From Kitasatospora phosalacinea (GTDB lineage: Bacteria; Actinomycetota; Actinomycetes; Streptomycetales; Streptomycetaceae), in the NCBI RefSeq assembly GCF_030268885.1, contig NZ_BSSA01000035.1:25247-89246 (forward strand): a stretch of DNA of 64,000 nucleotides, written 5' to 3'. The stretch's first letter is position 1. Every line of letters starts with the position of its first letter. A model generated the notes under the pieces. It was not told the DNA's origin, made no database searches, and saw nothing but the letters and a program-made list of their open reading frames with translations. Position numbers and translations under genes: made by a program. Positions 1-7,261 of this stretch are shown here, piece by piece.

Positions 1-1
1 C

Positions 2-31
2 GCGGCTCTCGTCGTGCGCGCGCCCCGTTGA
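2..31 (+). CDS. C-terminal tail of a ketosynthase chain-length factor (partial)
   Basis: Only the last nine codons and the TGA stop are in the window, reading AALVVRAPR. Type II polyketide chain-length factors (KS-beta) commonly end in a segment like SALVV followed by a short basic tail, and they normally sit directly upstream of the ACP gene, which starts 64 bases later here. The assignment is inferred from this short tail and from gene order. It could be another protein that happens to end this way. Confidence 0.45.
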   Translation, partial: AALVVRAPR

Positions 32-94
32 GACGGGCGCCCACCGCCGTGGGCTGCGTCCCTTCCCCCTTTGAGCTGAAGAGCTGAGGCAGAG

Positions 95-346
95 ATGCGT
101 GAAGTATTCATAGAGGACCTGTTCCGGGTGTTCGCGGAGGGAGCCGGGCGGATCGAGCTCGACCAGCCGGTGTCCGAGCTGATGGACACCCCGTTCTCCG
201 CGATCGGCTACGACTCCCTGGCGATGCTCGAGACCGCCAGCCGACTGGAGCGGGAGTACGGGGTGACCCTGTCGGACGATGACGTCAACGACGCCAAAAC
301 GCCCCGGCTGCTGCTGCAACTGGTGAACGCGGCCCAGACGCGATGA
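95..346 (+). CDS. Type II polyketide acyl carrier protein
   Basis: An 83-residue protein of normal length for a discrete ACP. The phosphopantetheine site is GYDSLAMLE, with Ser41 as the attachment residue. It carries the growing poly-beta-keto chain between the ketosynthase pair and the tailoring and cyclising enzymes in the cytosol. The start at 95 follows a weak GAGG-type site and fits the family length. Its stop overlaps the ATG of the next gene (ATGA), so the two are translationally coupled. The upstream chain-length-factor tail supports a minimal-PKS order. The site serine is intact. Confidence 0.93.
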   Translation: MREVFIEDLFRVFAEGAGRIELDQPVSELMDTPFSAIGYDSLAMLETASRLEREYGVTLSDDDVNDAKTPRLLLQLVNAAQTR

Positions 347-1092
347 AGCCGACCGAGCTGCGCTTGGACGGGCGCGTCGCCCTGGTGACCGGAGCGAGCC
401 GAGGCCTTGGACGGGCCGTCGTACGCAAACTCGCGGCGTCAGGCTGCACGGTCTACCTCAATGCCCGCGACGCCGAGACGGCTGGGGCGGCGACCGCCGA
501 ACTGCGTGCACCGGGCTGCGATGTGACAGCGGCACCGGGTGACGTTGCACGACCCGGTGTCCTTCCCGAGTTGCTGCGAGGTCTCGCCGACAAGCACGGC
601 CAGGTCGACATCCTGGTCCACTGCGCGGTCTCGCTCCACCGGATGCCGACCGTGGAACCGCGGTCGCAGGAGATGCACCAGGACTACGAGGTGGCCGTGG
701 CCCCCCTCATCCACGCCGCAGCGACCCTGCCCGCGGTCATGCGCCCCCAGGGGGGGAGGGTCATCGCCGTCTCCAGCGCGGGCGCCAACCGCGTGGTGCC
801 CGCCTACGTGAGCCTGGGCCTGGCCAAGGCGGCGCTGGAGAGCCTGGTCCGCTACCTGGCGGTCGCCCTGGCACCGGCGGGCGTGGCCGTGAACGCGGTG
901 TCCACCGCACGGATGGACCGCGGCGACGCCACCGATCCGGTCTCCGCCGCCCTGGCCGCCCGGACGCCGGCCGGGCGGTTGACGCGTCCTGACGACATCG
1001 CCGACGCGGTCGCGCTGCTCTGCGCCGACGAGGCGTTCTGGCTGCGCGGACAAGTGATCACCGTCGACGGCGGCCTGGGACTGGTGGGTTGA
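343..1092 (+). CDS. FabL-like short-chain dehydrogenase (enoyl reductase-type active site)
   Basis: A 249-residue Rossmann SDR with the nucleotide motif TGASRGLG at residues 16-23. The catalytic pair is Tyr155 and Lys162, in AYVSLGLAKAAL, which gives Y-x6-K spacing. Classical ketoreductases have Y-x3-K; Y-x6-K is the hallmark of enoyl-ACP reductases of the FabI/FabL type, and the following ALESLVRYLAVALAP also resembles FabL. It may therefore reduce an enoyl-ACP intermediate, for example in starter or side-chain synthesis, rather than a ketone. It is coupled to the ACP gene by an ATGA overlap and abuts the next gene. NADPH use is inferred from the family. Confidence 0.8.
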   Translation: MKPTELRLDGRVALVTGASRGLGRAVVRKLAASGCTVYLNARDAETAGAATAELRAPGCDVTAAPGDVARPGVLPELLRGLADKHGQVDILVHCAVSLHRMPTVEPRSQEMHQDYEVAVAPLIHAAATLPAVMRPQGGRVIAVSSAGANRVVPAYVSLGLAKAALESLVRYLAVALAPAGVAVNAVSTARMDRGDATDPVSAALAARTPAGRLTRPDDIADAVALLCADEAFWLRGQVITVDGGLGLVG

Positions 1093-1094
1093 CC

Positions 1095-2321
1095 GTGATC
1101 AGCTCCGACGTCTGCGTCGTGGGCGCGGGTCCCGCAGGACTGACCCTCTCCCTCCTCCTGCTCAGGTCCGGGCTGACGGTCACCCTGGTCGAACGGTCCG
1201 CCCTTCACGGGCGCGAGTTCCGGGGCGAGATCCTGCAGCCCGGCGGCATGGAGCTCCTGGACGGCCTCGGTGTCCTGTCCGGAGCGATGGCTCGCGGTGG
1301 CTACCCGCTGGACCGCTTCCGGCTCCGCGAGGGGCGGCGCACTCTGCTGGACATCGACTACCGCCGCCTGGAGGCCCCGTACAACCAGCTGCTGAGCATC
1401 CCGCAGCAGCATCTCCTCGAGGAGCTGCTGGCGCACTGCGAGAAGCTCCCGGGCTTCACCTACCTGCCCGGCCACCGCGTGGGTTCCCTGCAGCGGCACG
1501 AAGGAAGGACCACCGGGCTGACCACGAGGTCGCCGGACGGCGGGACGCGGGTGAACGCCGGCTGCGTGGTCGGCGCGGACGGCCGGTACTCCAAGGTGCG
1601 TCAGCTCGCCGGGATCCAGGCGGGGAGGTTGGAGGCCTTCGACTTCGACGTCCTGTGGCTGAAGGTGCCCATCGGCAGCACCGGTGCGGCGTCCGGGGCG
1701 CGGGAAGTCTCCGTCGTCCGTTCCCGGGGCAACCCCGTGCTGGTGTACCCGTCCTGGCCGGACTCCGTGCAGATCGGCTGGACCTTGCCGCACCGCTCGT
1801 TCGCGGGAAGCAAGGACGCCGTCTTCGCTCGGGCCCGCGAGGAGATCGTGCAGGCCCTCCCGCAGTACGCGGACGCCGTGCGCGCCGCGTTGGAGTCCGC
1901 GAACGATCTCACGCTGCTGGACGTGTTCGCGGGATGCGCCGACACCTGGGTGCAGGACGGGCTGGTGCTGATCGGTGATGCCGCCCACACCCACAGCCCG
2001 CTGGGCGCCCAGGGGATCAACCTCGCCATCCAGGACGCGGCGCTGCTGCACCCGGTCCTCACCGCGGCGGTCCGCGGGGGGAGCTTCGCGGCCGAGCACC
2101 TGCGCGCCTACGAAACCGGGCGTCGGCCGGCCATCGACGCCGTCATGAAGTTCCAGGTCATGCAGAGCCGCATGATGCTCGCGCGCGGCGGGCTCGAGGC
2201 GCGCCTGCGGCCCGTCGTGGCCCGGATCGTCGGCCGGACTCCCATCGGCGCGAAGATCACGGCCCGCATCGCGTACGGAAGCAGCCCCGTGCCGCTGCGC
2301 ACGGATCTCTTCACCTCCTGA
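1095..2321 (+). CDS. FAD-dependent aromatic hydroxylase
   Basis: A 408-residue flavoprotein monooxygenase of the p-hydroxybenzoate-hydroxylase class. The N-terminal dinucleotide fold has VVGAGPAGL, and the second FAD-binding GD motif is in VLIGDAAHTHSPLGAQGIN near residue 290. Such enzymes hydroxylate or epoxidise polycyclic polyketide intermediates with NAD(P)H and oxygen. GTG at 1095 is preferred; a TTG at 1089 overlaps the previous stop and would add two residues. It has no thioredoxin-like C-terminal domain, unlike the second flavoprotein of this cluster at 7262-9019. It belongs to the 95-3608 plus-strand operon. The substrate position is not predictable from sequence. Confidence 0.88.
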   Translation: MISSDVCVVGAGPAGLTLSLLLLRSGLTVTLVERSALHGREFRGEILQPGGMELLDGLGVLSGAMARGGYPLDRFRLREGRRTLLDIDYRRLEAPYNQLLSIPQQHLLEELLAHCEKLPGFTYLPGHRVGSLQRHEGRTTGLTTRSPDGGTRVNAGCVVGADGRYSKVRQLAGIQAGRLEAFDFDVLWLKVPIGSTGAASGAREVSVVRSRGNPVLVYPSWPDSVQIGWTLPHRSFAGSKDAVFARAREEIVQALPQYADAVRAALESANDLTLLDVFAGCADTWVQDGLVLIGDAAHTHSPLGAQGINLAIQDAALLHPVLTAAVRGGSFAAEHLRAYETGRRPAIDAVMKFQVMQSRMMLARGGLEARLRPVVARIVGRTPIGAKITARIAYGSSPVPLRTDLFTS

Positions 2322-2349
2322 GCAGCCCATCCCGACGAGGAGCGCCATC

Positions 2350-3123
2350 ATGCGCGTGATCGACCTGTCCACACCGATAGACGCGTCCAAGTGGGAGCCG
2401 GAGCCGGTGGTCCACGAGATCATGACTCCGGCCGAGGGCGCCCGCCACATGAGTTCGGAGATGCGGGAGCACTTCGGGGTGGACTTCGACCCTGCCGTGC
2501 TCCCGGACCACGAACTGCTGTCCATCGACACCCTGACGCTGACCTCGCACACGGGCACGCACGTGGATGCCCCGTCCCATTACGGGAGCCGGGCTTCCTA
2601 CGGCGAGCCCCGCCACATCGACCAGATGCCCCTGGACTGGTTCCAGCGTCCCGGGGTGGTCCTGGACATCAGCGGTTCCGGGACCGGAGCCGTGTCCGCC
2701 GATCACCTGGCGAAGGAACTGGACCGGATCGGCTACCGGCCCCGGCCGCTGGACATCGTGATGCTGCGGACGGGGGCGGACCAACTGGCCGGGACGCCGG
2801 AGTACTTCACCTCGTTCACGGGCCTGGACGCGTCCGCGGTGCACTACCTGCTCGACCTGGGCATCCGGGTGATCGGCACGGATGCCTTCAGCCTGGACGC
2901 ACCCTTCGGCCACATGATCAAGCGCTTCCAGGAGAGCGGCGACGCCTCGGTGCTGTGGCCGGCCCACTTCGCCGGGCGCGAGCGCGAGTACTGCCAGATC
3001 GAACGGCTCGCGAACCTGGCCGCCCTCCCGGAGCCGTTCGGGTTCACGGTGAGCTGCTTCCCCGTGCGGATCACGGGTGCGGGGGCCGGTTGGACCCGTG
3101 CCGTGGCCCTGCTGGACACCTGA
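2350..3123 (+). CDS. PF04199-family polyketide cyclase
   Basis: A 257-residue protein of the metal-dependent cyclase/kynurenine formamidase superfamily. The signature HTGTHVDAPSHY lies at residues 67-78, giving the H-x-GTH-x-D-x-P-x-H metal and catalytic set (His67, His71, Asp73, His77). Members of this family in aromatic polyketide clusters (the DpsY/SnoaM/MtmX group) help close later rings. It lies 28 bases after the hydroxylase gene and 44 bases before the NTF2-like gene, in one apparent operon. A stand-alone amidohydrolase role cannot be excluded, but the context argues for ring closure. Confidence 0.85.
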   Translation: MRVIDLSTPIDASKWEPEPVVHEIMTPAEGARHMSSEMREHFGVDFDPAVLPDHELLSIDTLTLTSHTGTHVDAPSHYGSRASYGEPRHIDQMPLDWFQRPGVVLDISGSGTGAVSADHLAKELDRIGYRPRPLDIVMLRTGADQLAGTPEYFTSFTGLDASAVHYLLDLGIRVIGTDAFSLDAPFGHMIKRFQESGDASVLWPAHFAGREREYCQIERLANLAALPEPFGFTVSCFPVRITGAGAGWTRAVALLDT

Positions 3124-3167
3124 CGCTGCCGTCCCGCCCGCTCACTCTTCCCAAGGAGAACAGAGAC

Positions 3168-3608
3168 ATGACCGTTCAGCAGCTCGGTCCCCTGGAATTC
3201 GCCGCACTGCGCGCGGAGGTGGAGCAGTTCTACGCCGCCCACCTGCAGCGCCTCGACTCGGGTGCCGCGGAGGCCTGGGCGGCGGACTTCACCGCGGACG
3301 GCTGGTTCCACCCGCAGACACTGCCGGCGCCGGTCCGGGGCCGGGCGGCGCTCGCCGCCGCAGCCAGGGACGCACACGCCAAGCTGGCGGCCGCGAACGA
3401 GCAGCACCGGCACTGGCACGGCATGGTCTCCGTCGACGCGCAGACCGACGGGTCCGTCAAGGTGCGCTGCTACGCCCTGGTGTTCGCCACGACCGCGGGC
3501 CAGGAACCGCGGCTGCACCGGACGTGCGTGTGCCAGGACCTGCTGGTCCGCGAGGAGGGCGCGCTGCGGATCAGCCAGCGGGTCGTCACGCGGGACGACA
3601 TGCCCTGA
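3168..3608 (+). CDS. SnoaL/NTF2-like protein
   Basis: 146 residues. ATG 3168 follows a good AAGGAG site at 3153. The sequence has the alpha-plus-beta cone-fold look of the SnoaL/nuclear-transport-factor-2 superfamily: an early FYAAHLQRLDSG helix, WAADFTADGWFHP, PVRGRAAL and a C-terminal strand with RTCVCQDLLVREEG. Family members act as polyketide cyclases, as hydroxylase partners, or as subunits related to dioxygenase small chains. It is the last gene of the plus-strand operon. Its stop lies 25 bases from the stop of the convergent HAD gene. The exact activity is not assignable. Confidence 0.72.
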   Translation: MTVQQLGPLEFAALRAEVEQFYAAHLQRLDSGAAEAWAADFTADGWFHPQTLPAPVRGRAALAAAARDAHAKLAAANEQHRHWHGMVSVDAQTDGSVKVRCYALVFATTAGQEPRLHRTCVCQDLLVREEGALRISQRVVTRDDMP

Positions 3609-3633
3609 GCAGGTCGCGAAAGCCTCGATGCGC

Positions 3634-4332
3634 TCATCGGTCGAGCAGGTCCAGCACCGCGGTCAGGGCGTTGGGCCGCTCGACGGTGGGCGCATGCCGC
3701 ACCTGCAGGAACGTGCAGCCCAATGCTGTGGCGCCGCCGTCAGCGGTGGCGTCGTCGCCGACCATGACGATGTCCTCCGGCTCCCTGCCGAGCTGCTCGC
3801 AGGCCGCGCGGAACAGTTCCGGATCCGGCTTCTGCCTGTGGTACTCGAAGGAGAGGACGAAGGCGTCGACGGCGGCCTCCAGGCCGTGGTGGCGGAAGAC
3901 CGGCCTGAGGTCCCACGCGATGTTGCTGACGACGGCGACCGGCACCCCCCGGCGGCGCAGCTCGGTGAGCGTGCTGTGCGTGTCCGGGTAGGCGTGCCAC
4001 GCCTGCGGTGCCATGTGGCGCTCGTACAGCGCGGCCGCGAGGTCGGGATGCGGGAGCGGGCCGACGCTCTGCGCCAGCCCGGTGTACGCGGCTCGGTGGC
4101 GCTCCAGGTCCAGATCCCGCTCCTGCCACACCTCGGCCAGGTGGGGAGGGACGGCCTGCGGCCAGGCTCCCCCGGGCAACGCGCCCACCCGTTCGAGCGA
4201 GCTCGCCCACCCCACCCGCTCCGGGGCTGTGAGGGTCGCCCCGACGGCGTCCAGTGCGGCGTCGAGCCAGGCGGTCGCGGTCTCGACCCGGAACAGGGTG
4301 CCCGAGAAGTCGAACATCACAGCAGTGGCCAT
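3634..4332 (-). CDS. HAD-superfamily phosphatase
   Basis: A 232-residue HAD hydrolase. Motif I is MFDFSGTLF near the N-terminus, with the nucleophilic Asp kept but the usual acid/base Asp replaced by Ser (DxS instead of DxD). Motif II is VVSNIAWD, the Lys motif is in QKPDPELF, and motif IV is VMVGDDATADGG. The substrate is unknown. It is separated from the upstream minus-strand cluster genes by a strong hairpin (4373-4416), so it is probably transcribed from its own promoter between 4333 and 4372. It may not be part of the pathway. The DxS change could alter or weaken phosphatase activity. Confidence 0.85.
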   Translation of the reverse strand: MATAVMFDFSGTLFRVETATAWLDAALDAVGATLTAPERVGWASSLERVGALPGGAWPQAVPPHLAEVWQERDLDLERHRAAYTGLAQSVGPLPHPDLAAALYERHMAPQAWHAYPDTHSTLTELRRRGVPVAVVSNIAWDLRPVFRHHGLEAAVDAFVLSFEYHRQKPDPELFRAACEQLGREPEDIVMVGDDATADGGATALGCTFLQVRHAPTVERPNALTAVLDLLDR

Positions 4333-4372
4333 GGTCCTGATCCTCCCCAGTGCCCGCGCGAGCGGAAACCTC

Positions 4373-4416
4373 GGCAGGGAGGGGCCCGCGGCGGCAACCG
4401 CGGGCCCCTCCCTGCC
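4373..4416. terminator. 19-bp perfect hairpin after the ABM oxygenase gene
   Basis: Positions 4373-4391 and 4398-4416 are perfect inverted repeats of 19 bp around the loop CGGCAA. It begins eight bases past the stop of the minus-strand gene at 4425-4706 and precedes the HAD gene, so it should end the minus-strand operon running from 9896 down to 4425. There is no U tract, as is common for Streptomyces terminators. Confidence 0.8.
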
Positions 4417-4424
4417 ACTCGCGG

Positions 4425-4706
4425 CTACTCGGCGACGGTGTCGAACACGTCCGGTTCGGCCTTGGCGACCTTGCCCAGGCCGACGACCAGCTTGCGGAAG
4501 GCGTCAGCCGTCATCGCCGCCCGGTGCAGTTCCGGCGCCGTCCACTGGGCGGTCTCCACGTACACCTCGGGGTTGTTGCGGGAGCGGTAGAGCTGGTGGG
4601 ACACGAAGCCGGGCTGCTGCTTCATGAAGTCGGTGATGGCGGAGATGGAGCGCTCGAACTCGTCGGCCTCTCCGATGACGGTGAGCTTGTTGATGACGGT
4701 CACCAT
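4425..4706 (-). CDS. Antibiotic biosynthesis monooxygenase (ABM) domain protein
   Basis: 93 residues, starting MVTVINKLTVIGEADEF and preceded on the minus strand by GAGGAG at the right distance. It has the ferredoxin-like ABM pattern: a beta strand, DEFERSISAITDFMKQQPGF, then VETAQWTAPELHRAAMT. Cofactor-free enzymes of this family (TcmH- or ActVA-Orf6-like) oxidise anthrone-type intermediates to quinones with molecular oxygen. It lies 11 bases downstream of the ligase gene, within one minus-strand operon. The quinone-forming role is inferred from family and context. Confidence 0.85.
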   Translation of the reverse strand: MVTVINKLTVIGEADEFERSISAITDFMKQQPGFVSHQLYRSRNNPEVYVETAQWTAPELHRAAMTADAFRKLVVGLGKVAKAEPDVFDTVAE

Positions 4707-4717
4707 GGCGGACTCCT

Positions 4718-6256
4718 CTAGTCGGGGGTGTGCTGGGCCCGTGCGCGCAGGTCGCGTCGCAGGATCTTGCCGTTCGGGGAACGCGGAATGGCGTCGATGG
4801 CGTCGATGCCGTGGAGCTGCTCGAACTCGGCGAGTTCTGCGTTGGTGTCGGCGAGGACGCGACCGAGGTCCGTACCGGGCGAGCGGGGGACGACGAAGGC
4901 GTGGGCCACGGCACCGCGGAAGGGATCGGGGACGTCGACGACGGCGCAGTCCGCGACGTCGTGGTGGCGGGCGAGGACCGCTTCGACCTCGCTGGGCGAC
5001 ACCAGCCAGTTGTCGCACTTGAAGACGTCCTTGAGGCGGTCCACGAGGAACAGCACTCCGTCGTCCCCGATGTAGCCGATGTCTCCGGTGGACAGCCATC
5101 CCTCGGAGTCGATCGGGCTTTCGACGCCGGCGAGGTATCCGAGCATCACCTGGGGACCGCGTACCTGCACCTCCCCGCGCTCGCCGGGGGGCAGCGGCCG
5201 ACGGGTGTCCACGTCGACGGTCCGGCATTCCGTGTCCTCGACCGTCGGGCCCACGGAGCCGGGGGTGGGGTGCTCGGGCAGGTCTCCGTGGGTCAGTGGA
5301 GACGTCTCCGCAAGCCCGTATCCCTGGACCACTGCGAGGCCGAAGTGGGCTGACAGGGCTTCGGCAGCGGCCGGGGCGAGTGCGGAGCCCCCCGAGAGGA
5401 TGGTCCGTGCGGTCGCGAGCCGAAGTTCGGGGAGCCGCGGGTCTGCCGCGAGTCGGGCCAGGCGCACCGGGAGGCTGTAGAAGTGCGTCGCACCGTGGTT
5501 GTTGGCCTCGTCGATGGCGTCCGCGCCGTCCTCGGACGCGCAGAGCACGTGCGTCGCCATGGCGGCGACGCCCGCGTTGAGGTGCATCGGGTGGAAGGAC
5601 GGGAGGTGGTTGAGCATCACGGCGTCACCGTCGAGCCGGTGCGCACCGGCCACCTGGCGGGCATTGGTGACCAGGTTCCGGTGGGAGAGCATGACGCCCT
5701 TGGCCGGTCCCGTCGTGCCGCTGGTGAATTGGATGCACGCTATGTCGTCCGCGTCGGCCGGAGGGCTGGACTCGACGGGCGGGTGGCCGGCTATGAGGTC
5801 GTCGAGGCACTCCGAGCCGGCGATTCCGGAGCCGGTGGCGCCGCCGCGGGTCAGGAGCACCTCCGTCAGCTCGGGGATCCACCGGCGGGCCTCTTGGATC
5901 CGGTCGCGCATCTGGGGGGTGACGATCGCGATCCGGGCGCCCGACAGCCGCAGCACGTGGGCGAGGTTCTCGCCGCGCAGGTGCGCGTTGACGATGGCGA
6001 CGCTGGCACCGCCGCGCACGATCCCGTAGTAGGCGACGGCGAACGCCGGGTCGAGTGCTGCGACCAGGGCGACGACGCTGCCTGCGGCCTGCCAGCGGTC
6101 GCGTACGACGCCCGCGCAGCACGATATGCGCGCGTCCAGTTCGGCGTAGGACAGTTGGGTGTCCTTGTCGCGCAGGGCGATGCGGTGGGGCACGGTCTGT
6201 GCGGCCGCCCGTACGAGACCGTCGAGCCGGTCGGGTGTCGTCGCCGGCTCAGGCAC
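4718..6256 (-). CDS. AMP-forming acyl-CoA ligase
   Basis: A 512-residue adenylate-forming enzyme with the P-loop FTSGTTGPAKG at residues 177-187, a GYGLAETSP motif, the GWLSTGDIGYI hinge region, and the catalytic C-terminal Lys497 in PNGKILRR. It activates a carboxylic acid as an acyl-AMP and probably passes it to CoA. The GTG start overlaps the stop of the upstream aromatase/cyclase gene by eight bases. Within an aromatic PKS cluster it may activate a starter acid or a side-chain acyl group, or act in amide or ester formation. No dedicated acyltransferase is seen in this window, so the acceptor is unknown. Confidence 0.88.
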   Translation of the reverse strand: MPEPATTPDRLDGLVRAAAQTVPHRIALRDKDTQLSYAELDARISCCAGVVRDRWQAAGSVVALVAALDPAFAVAYYGIVRGGASVAIVNAHLRGENLAHVLRLSGARIAIVTPQMRDRIQEARRWIPELTEVLLTRGGATGSGIAGSECLDDLIAGHPPVESSPPADADDIACIQFTSGTTGPAKGVMLSHRNLVTNARQVAGAHRLDGDAVMLNHLPSFHPMHLNAGVAAMATHVLCASEDGADAIDEANNHGATHFYSLPVRLARLAADPRLPELRLATARTILSGGSALAPAAAEALSAHFGLAVVQGYGLAETSPLTHGDLPEHPTPGSVGPTVEDTECRTVDVDTRRPLPPGERGEVQVRGPQVMLGYLAGVESPIDSEGWLSTGDIGYIGDDGVLFLVDRLKDVFKCDNWLVSPSEVEAVLARHHDVADCAVVDVPDPFRGAVAHAFVVPRSPGTDLGRVLADTNAELAEFEQLHGIDAIDAIPRSPNGKILRRDLRARAQHTPD

Positions 6257-7214
6257 GGGCTCGGCCCTCGGCGAACGCCTTGGACAGCTGAAGGTTCTTC
6301 ATGCTGTTGGCGCTCAGGACGTTGCGCAGGTAGTTGCGGGCGTCCTGGATCGTGGTCCCCTCTCCGAGGATGCCCAGGGCGCTCGGCTTGATGGTGACGG
6401 TGTGGCGGGCCGAGACGATGATCCCCTCGGGGGTCTGGGTGAAGCGCCAGTGGCCGGTGTGGGCGTCCAGCAGCGGCGGCAGCTTGATCTGCTTGTAGAC
6501 GATCAGCCGCGGGGGCAGGCAGACGCGGACCGAGCGGGTGCTGTGCGGGACGCCGTCGGGGGTGCTGGTCTCCATGTCGAAGAACTGGATGCCGGGCTCG
6601 TCCTCGGTCATGGTGAGCTGGGAGACGTGAGCGATGCGCTCCGGCCACTTGTCGGCCTCGTTGAGGACCTCGTAGGCGTCCTCGGCGCGCCCGGCGACGA
6701 AGAGGGGGTCCTCGAAGGACAGCACCAGCTGATCGAGGAGCTCGCGGCGGTTCCCCTGGTCGAGGACGGCGTCGAGTTGGGCGGCGGCGTTGCGCTCGAG
6801 GTCGGCGAGGACCGCGGCCCGGGTTTCCTCGGTGGTGCCGTCCGAGAGGGTCAGTTGGTGGCGGACCTCGACGTCGGACCCGTCGGCGCTCTTGGTGAAC
6901 AGCCATTCGACGCGAGAGGCGGCACGGGGGGCCTGCGGCTCGACGTCCTCAAGGGTGATCTTCATCGCTGAGCGGTCGAGGTGCCGTCGGGAGGTGCGGA
7001 CCACCACCCGTCCCTGGTCGGGCGTGAGGAACCAACGCCGGACGACGTCGGTGCCCTCACCGGCCTCCAGGTACTCGGCGTGGACCGCGGCGGCGAAGAA
7101 CTGGGGCCAGTTCTCCACCGCGGCGACGACATCGAACAGGAACTCGGGGGGCGCGGCCGCGGTGCCTCGGTGGATCGTGGTCACGACGGCCGGGTTCGCA
7201 ATCTGCTCAGGCAC
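6249..7214 (-). CDS. Didomain aromatase/cyclase (two SRPBCC/START domains)
   Basis: A 321-residue protein with two successive START-like halves: about residues 5-150 (TTIHRGTAAAPPEFLFDVVA...) and 165-310 (FEDPLFVAGRAEDAYEVLN...). This is the layout of first-ring aromatase/cyclases in type II polyketide systems. It folds the nascent chain and dehydrates the first ring. GTG 7214 is chosen because GAAGGA precedes it at good spacing; open frame continues upstream, so a slightly longer N-terminus is possible. It is coupled to the ligase gene by an overlap. A didomain enzyme usually goes with chains that are C-9 ketoreduced, in keeping with the reductase at 9135-9896. Confidence 0.87.
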   Translation of the reverse strand: MPEQIANPAVVTTIHRGTAAAPPEFLFDVVAAVENWPQFFAAAVHAEYLEAGEGTDVVRRWFLTPDQGRVVVRTSRRHLDRSAMKITLEDVEPQAPRAASRVEWLFTKSADGSDVEVRHQLTLSDGTTEETRAAVLADLERNAAAQLDAVLDQGNRRELLDQLVLSFEDPLFVAGRAEDAYEVLNEADKWPERIAHVSQLTMTEDEPGIQFFDMETSTPDGVPHSTRSVRVCLPPRLIVYKQIKLPPLLDAHTGHWRFTQTPEGIIVSARHTVTIKPSALGILGEGTTIQDARNYLRNVLSANSMKNLQLSKAFAEGRARA

Positions 7215-7261
7215 GGGTTGTCCTTCAGTCGGCTCGGATTCGGTGTTGGCCTCGACCGGGG

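Noticed and set aside
852..2558. A long minus-strand open frame opposite the first polyketide genes.
   Set aside because: It is antisense to the SDR, hydroxylase and cyclase genes, all of which have clear motifs. High GC keeps opposite frames open.
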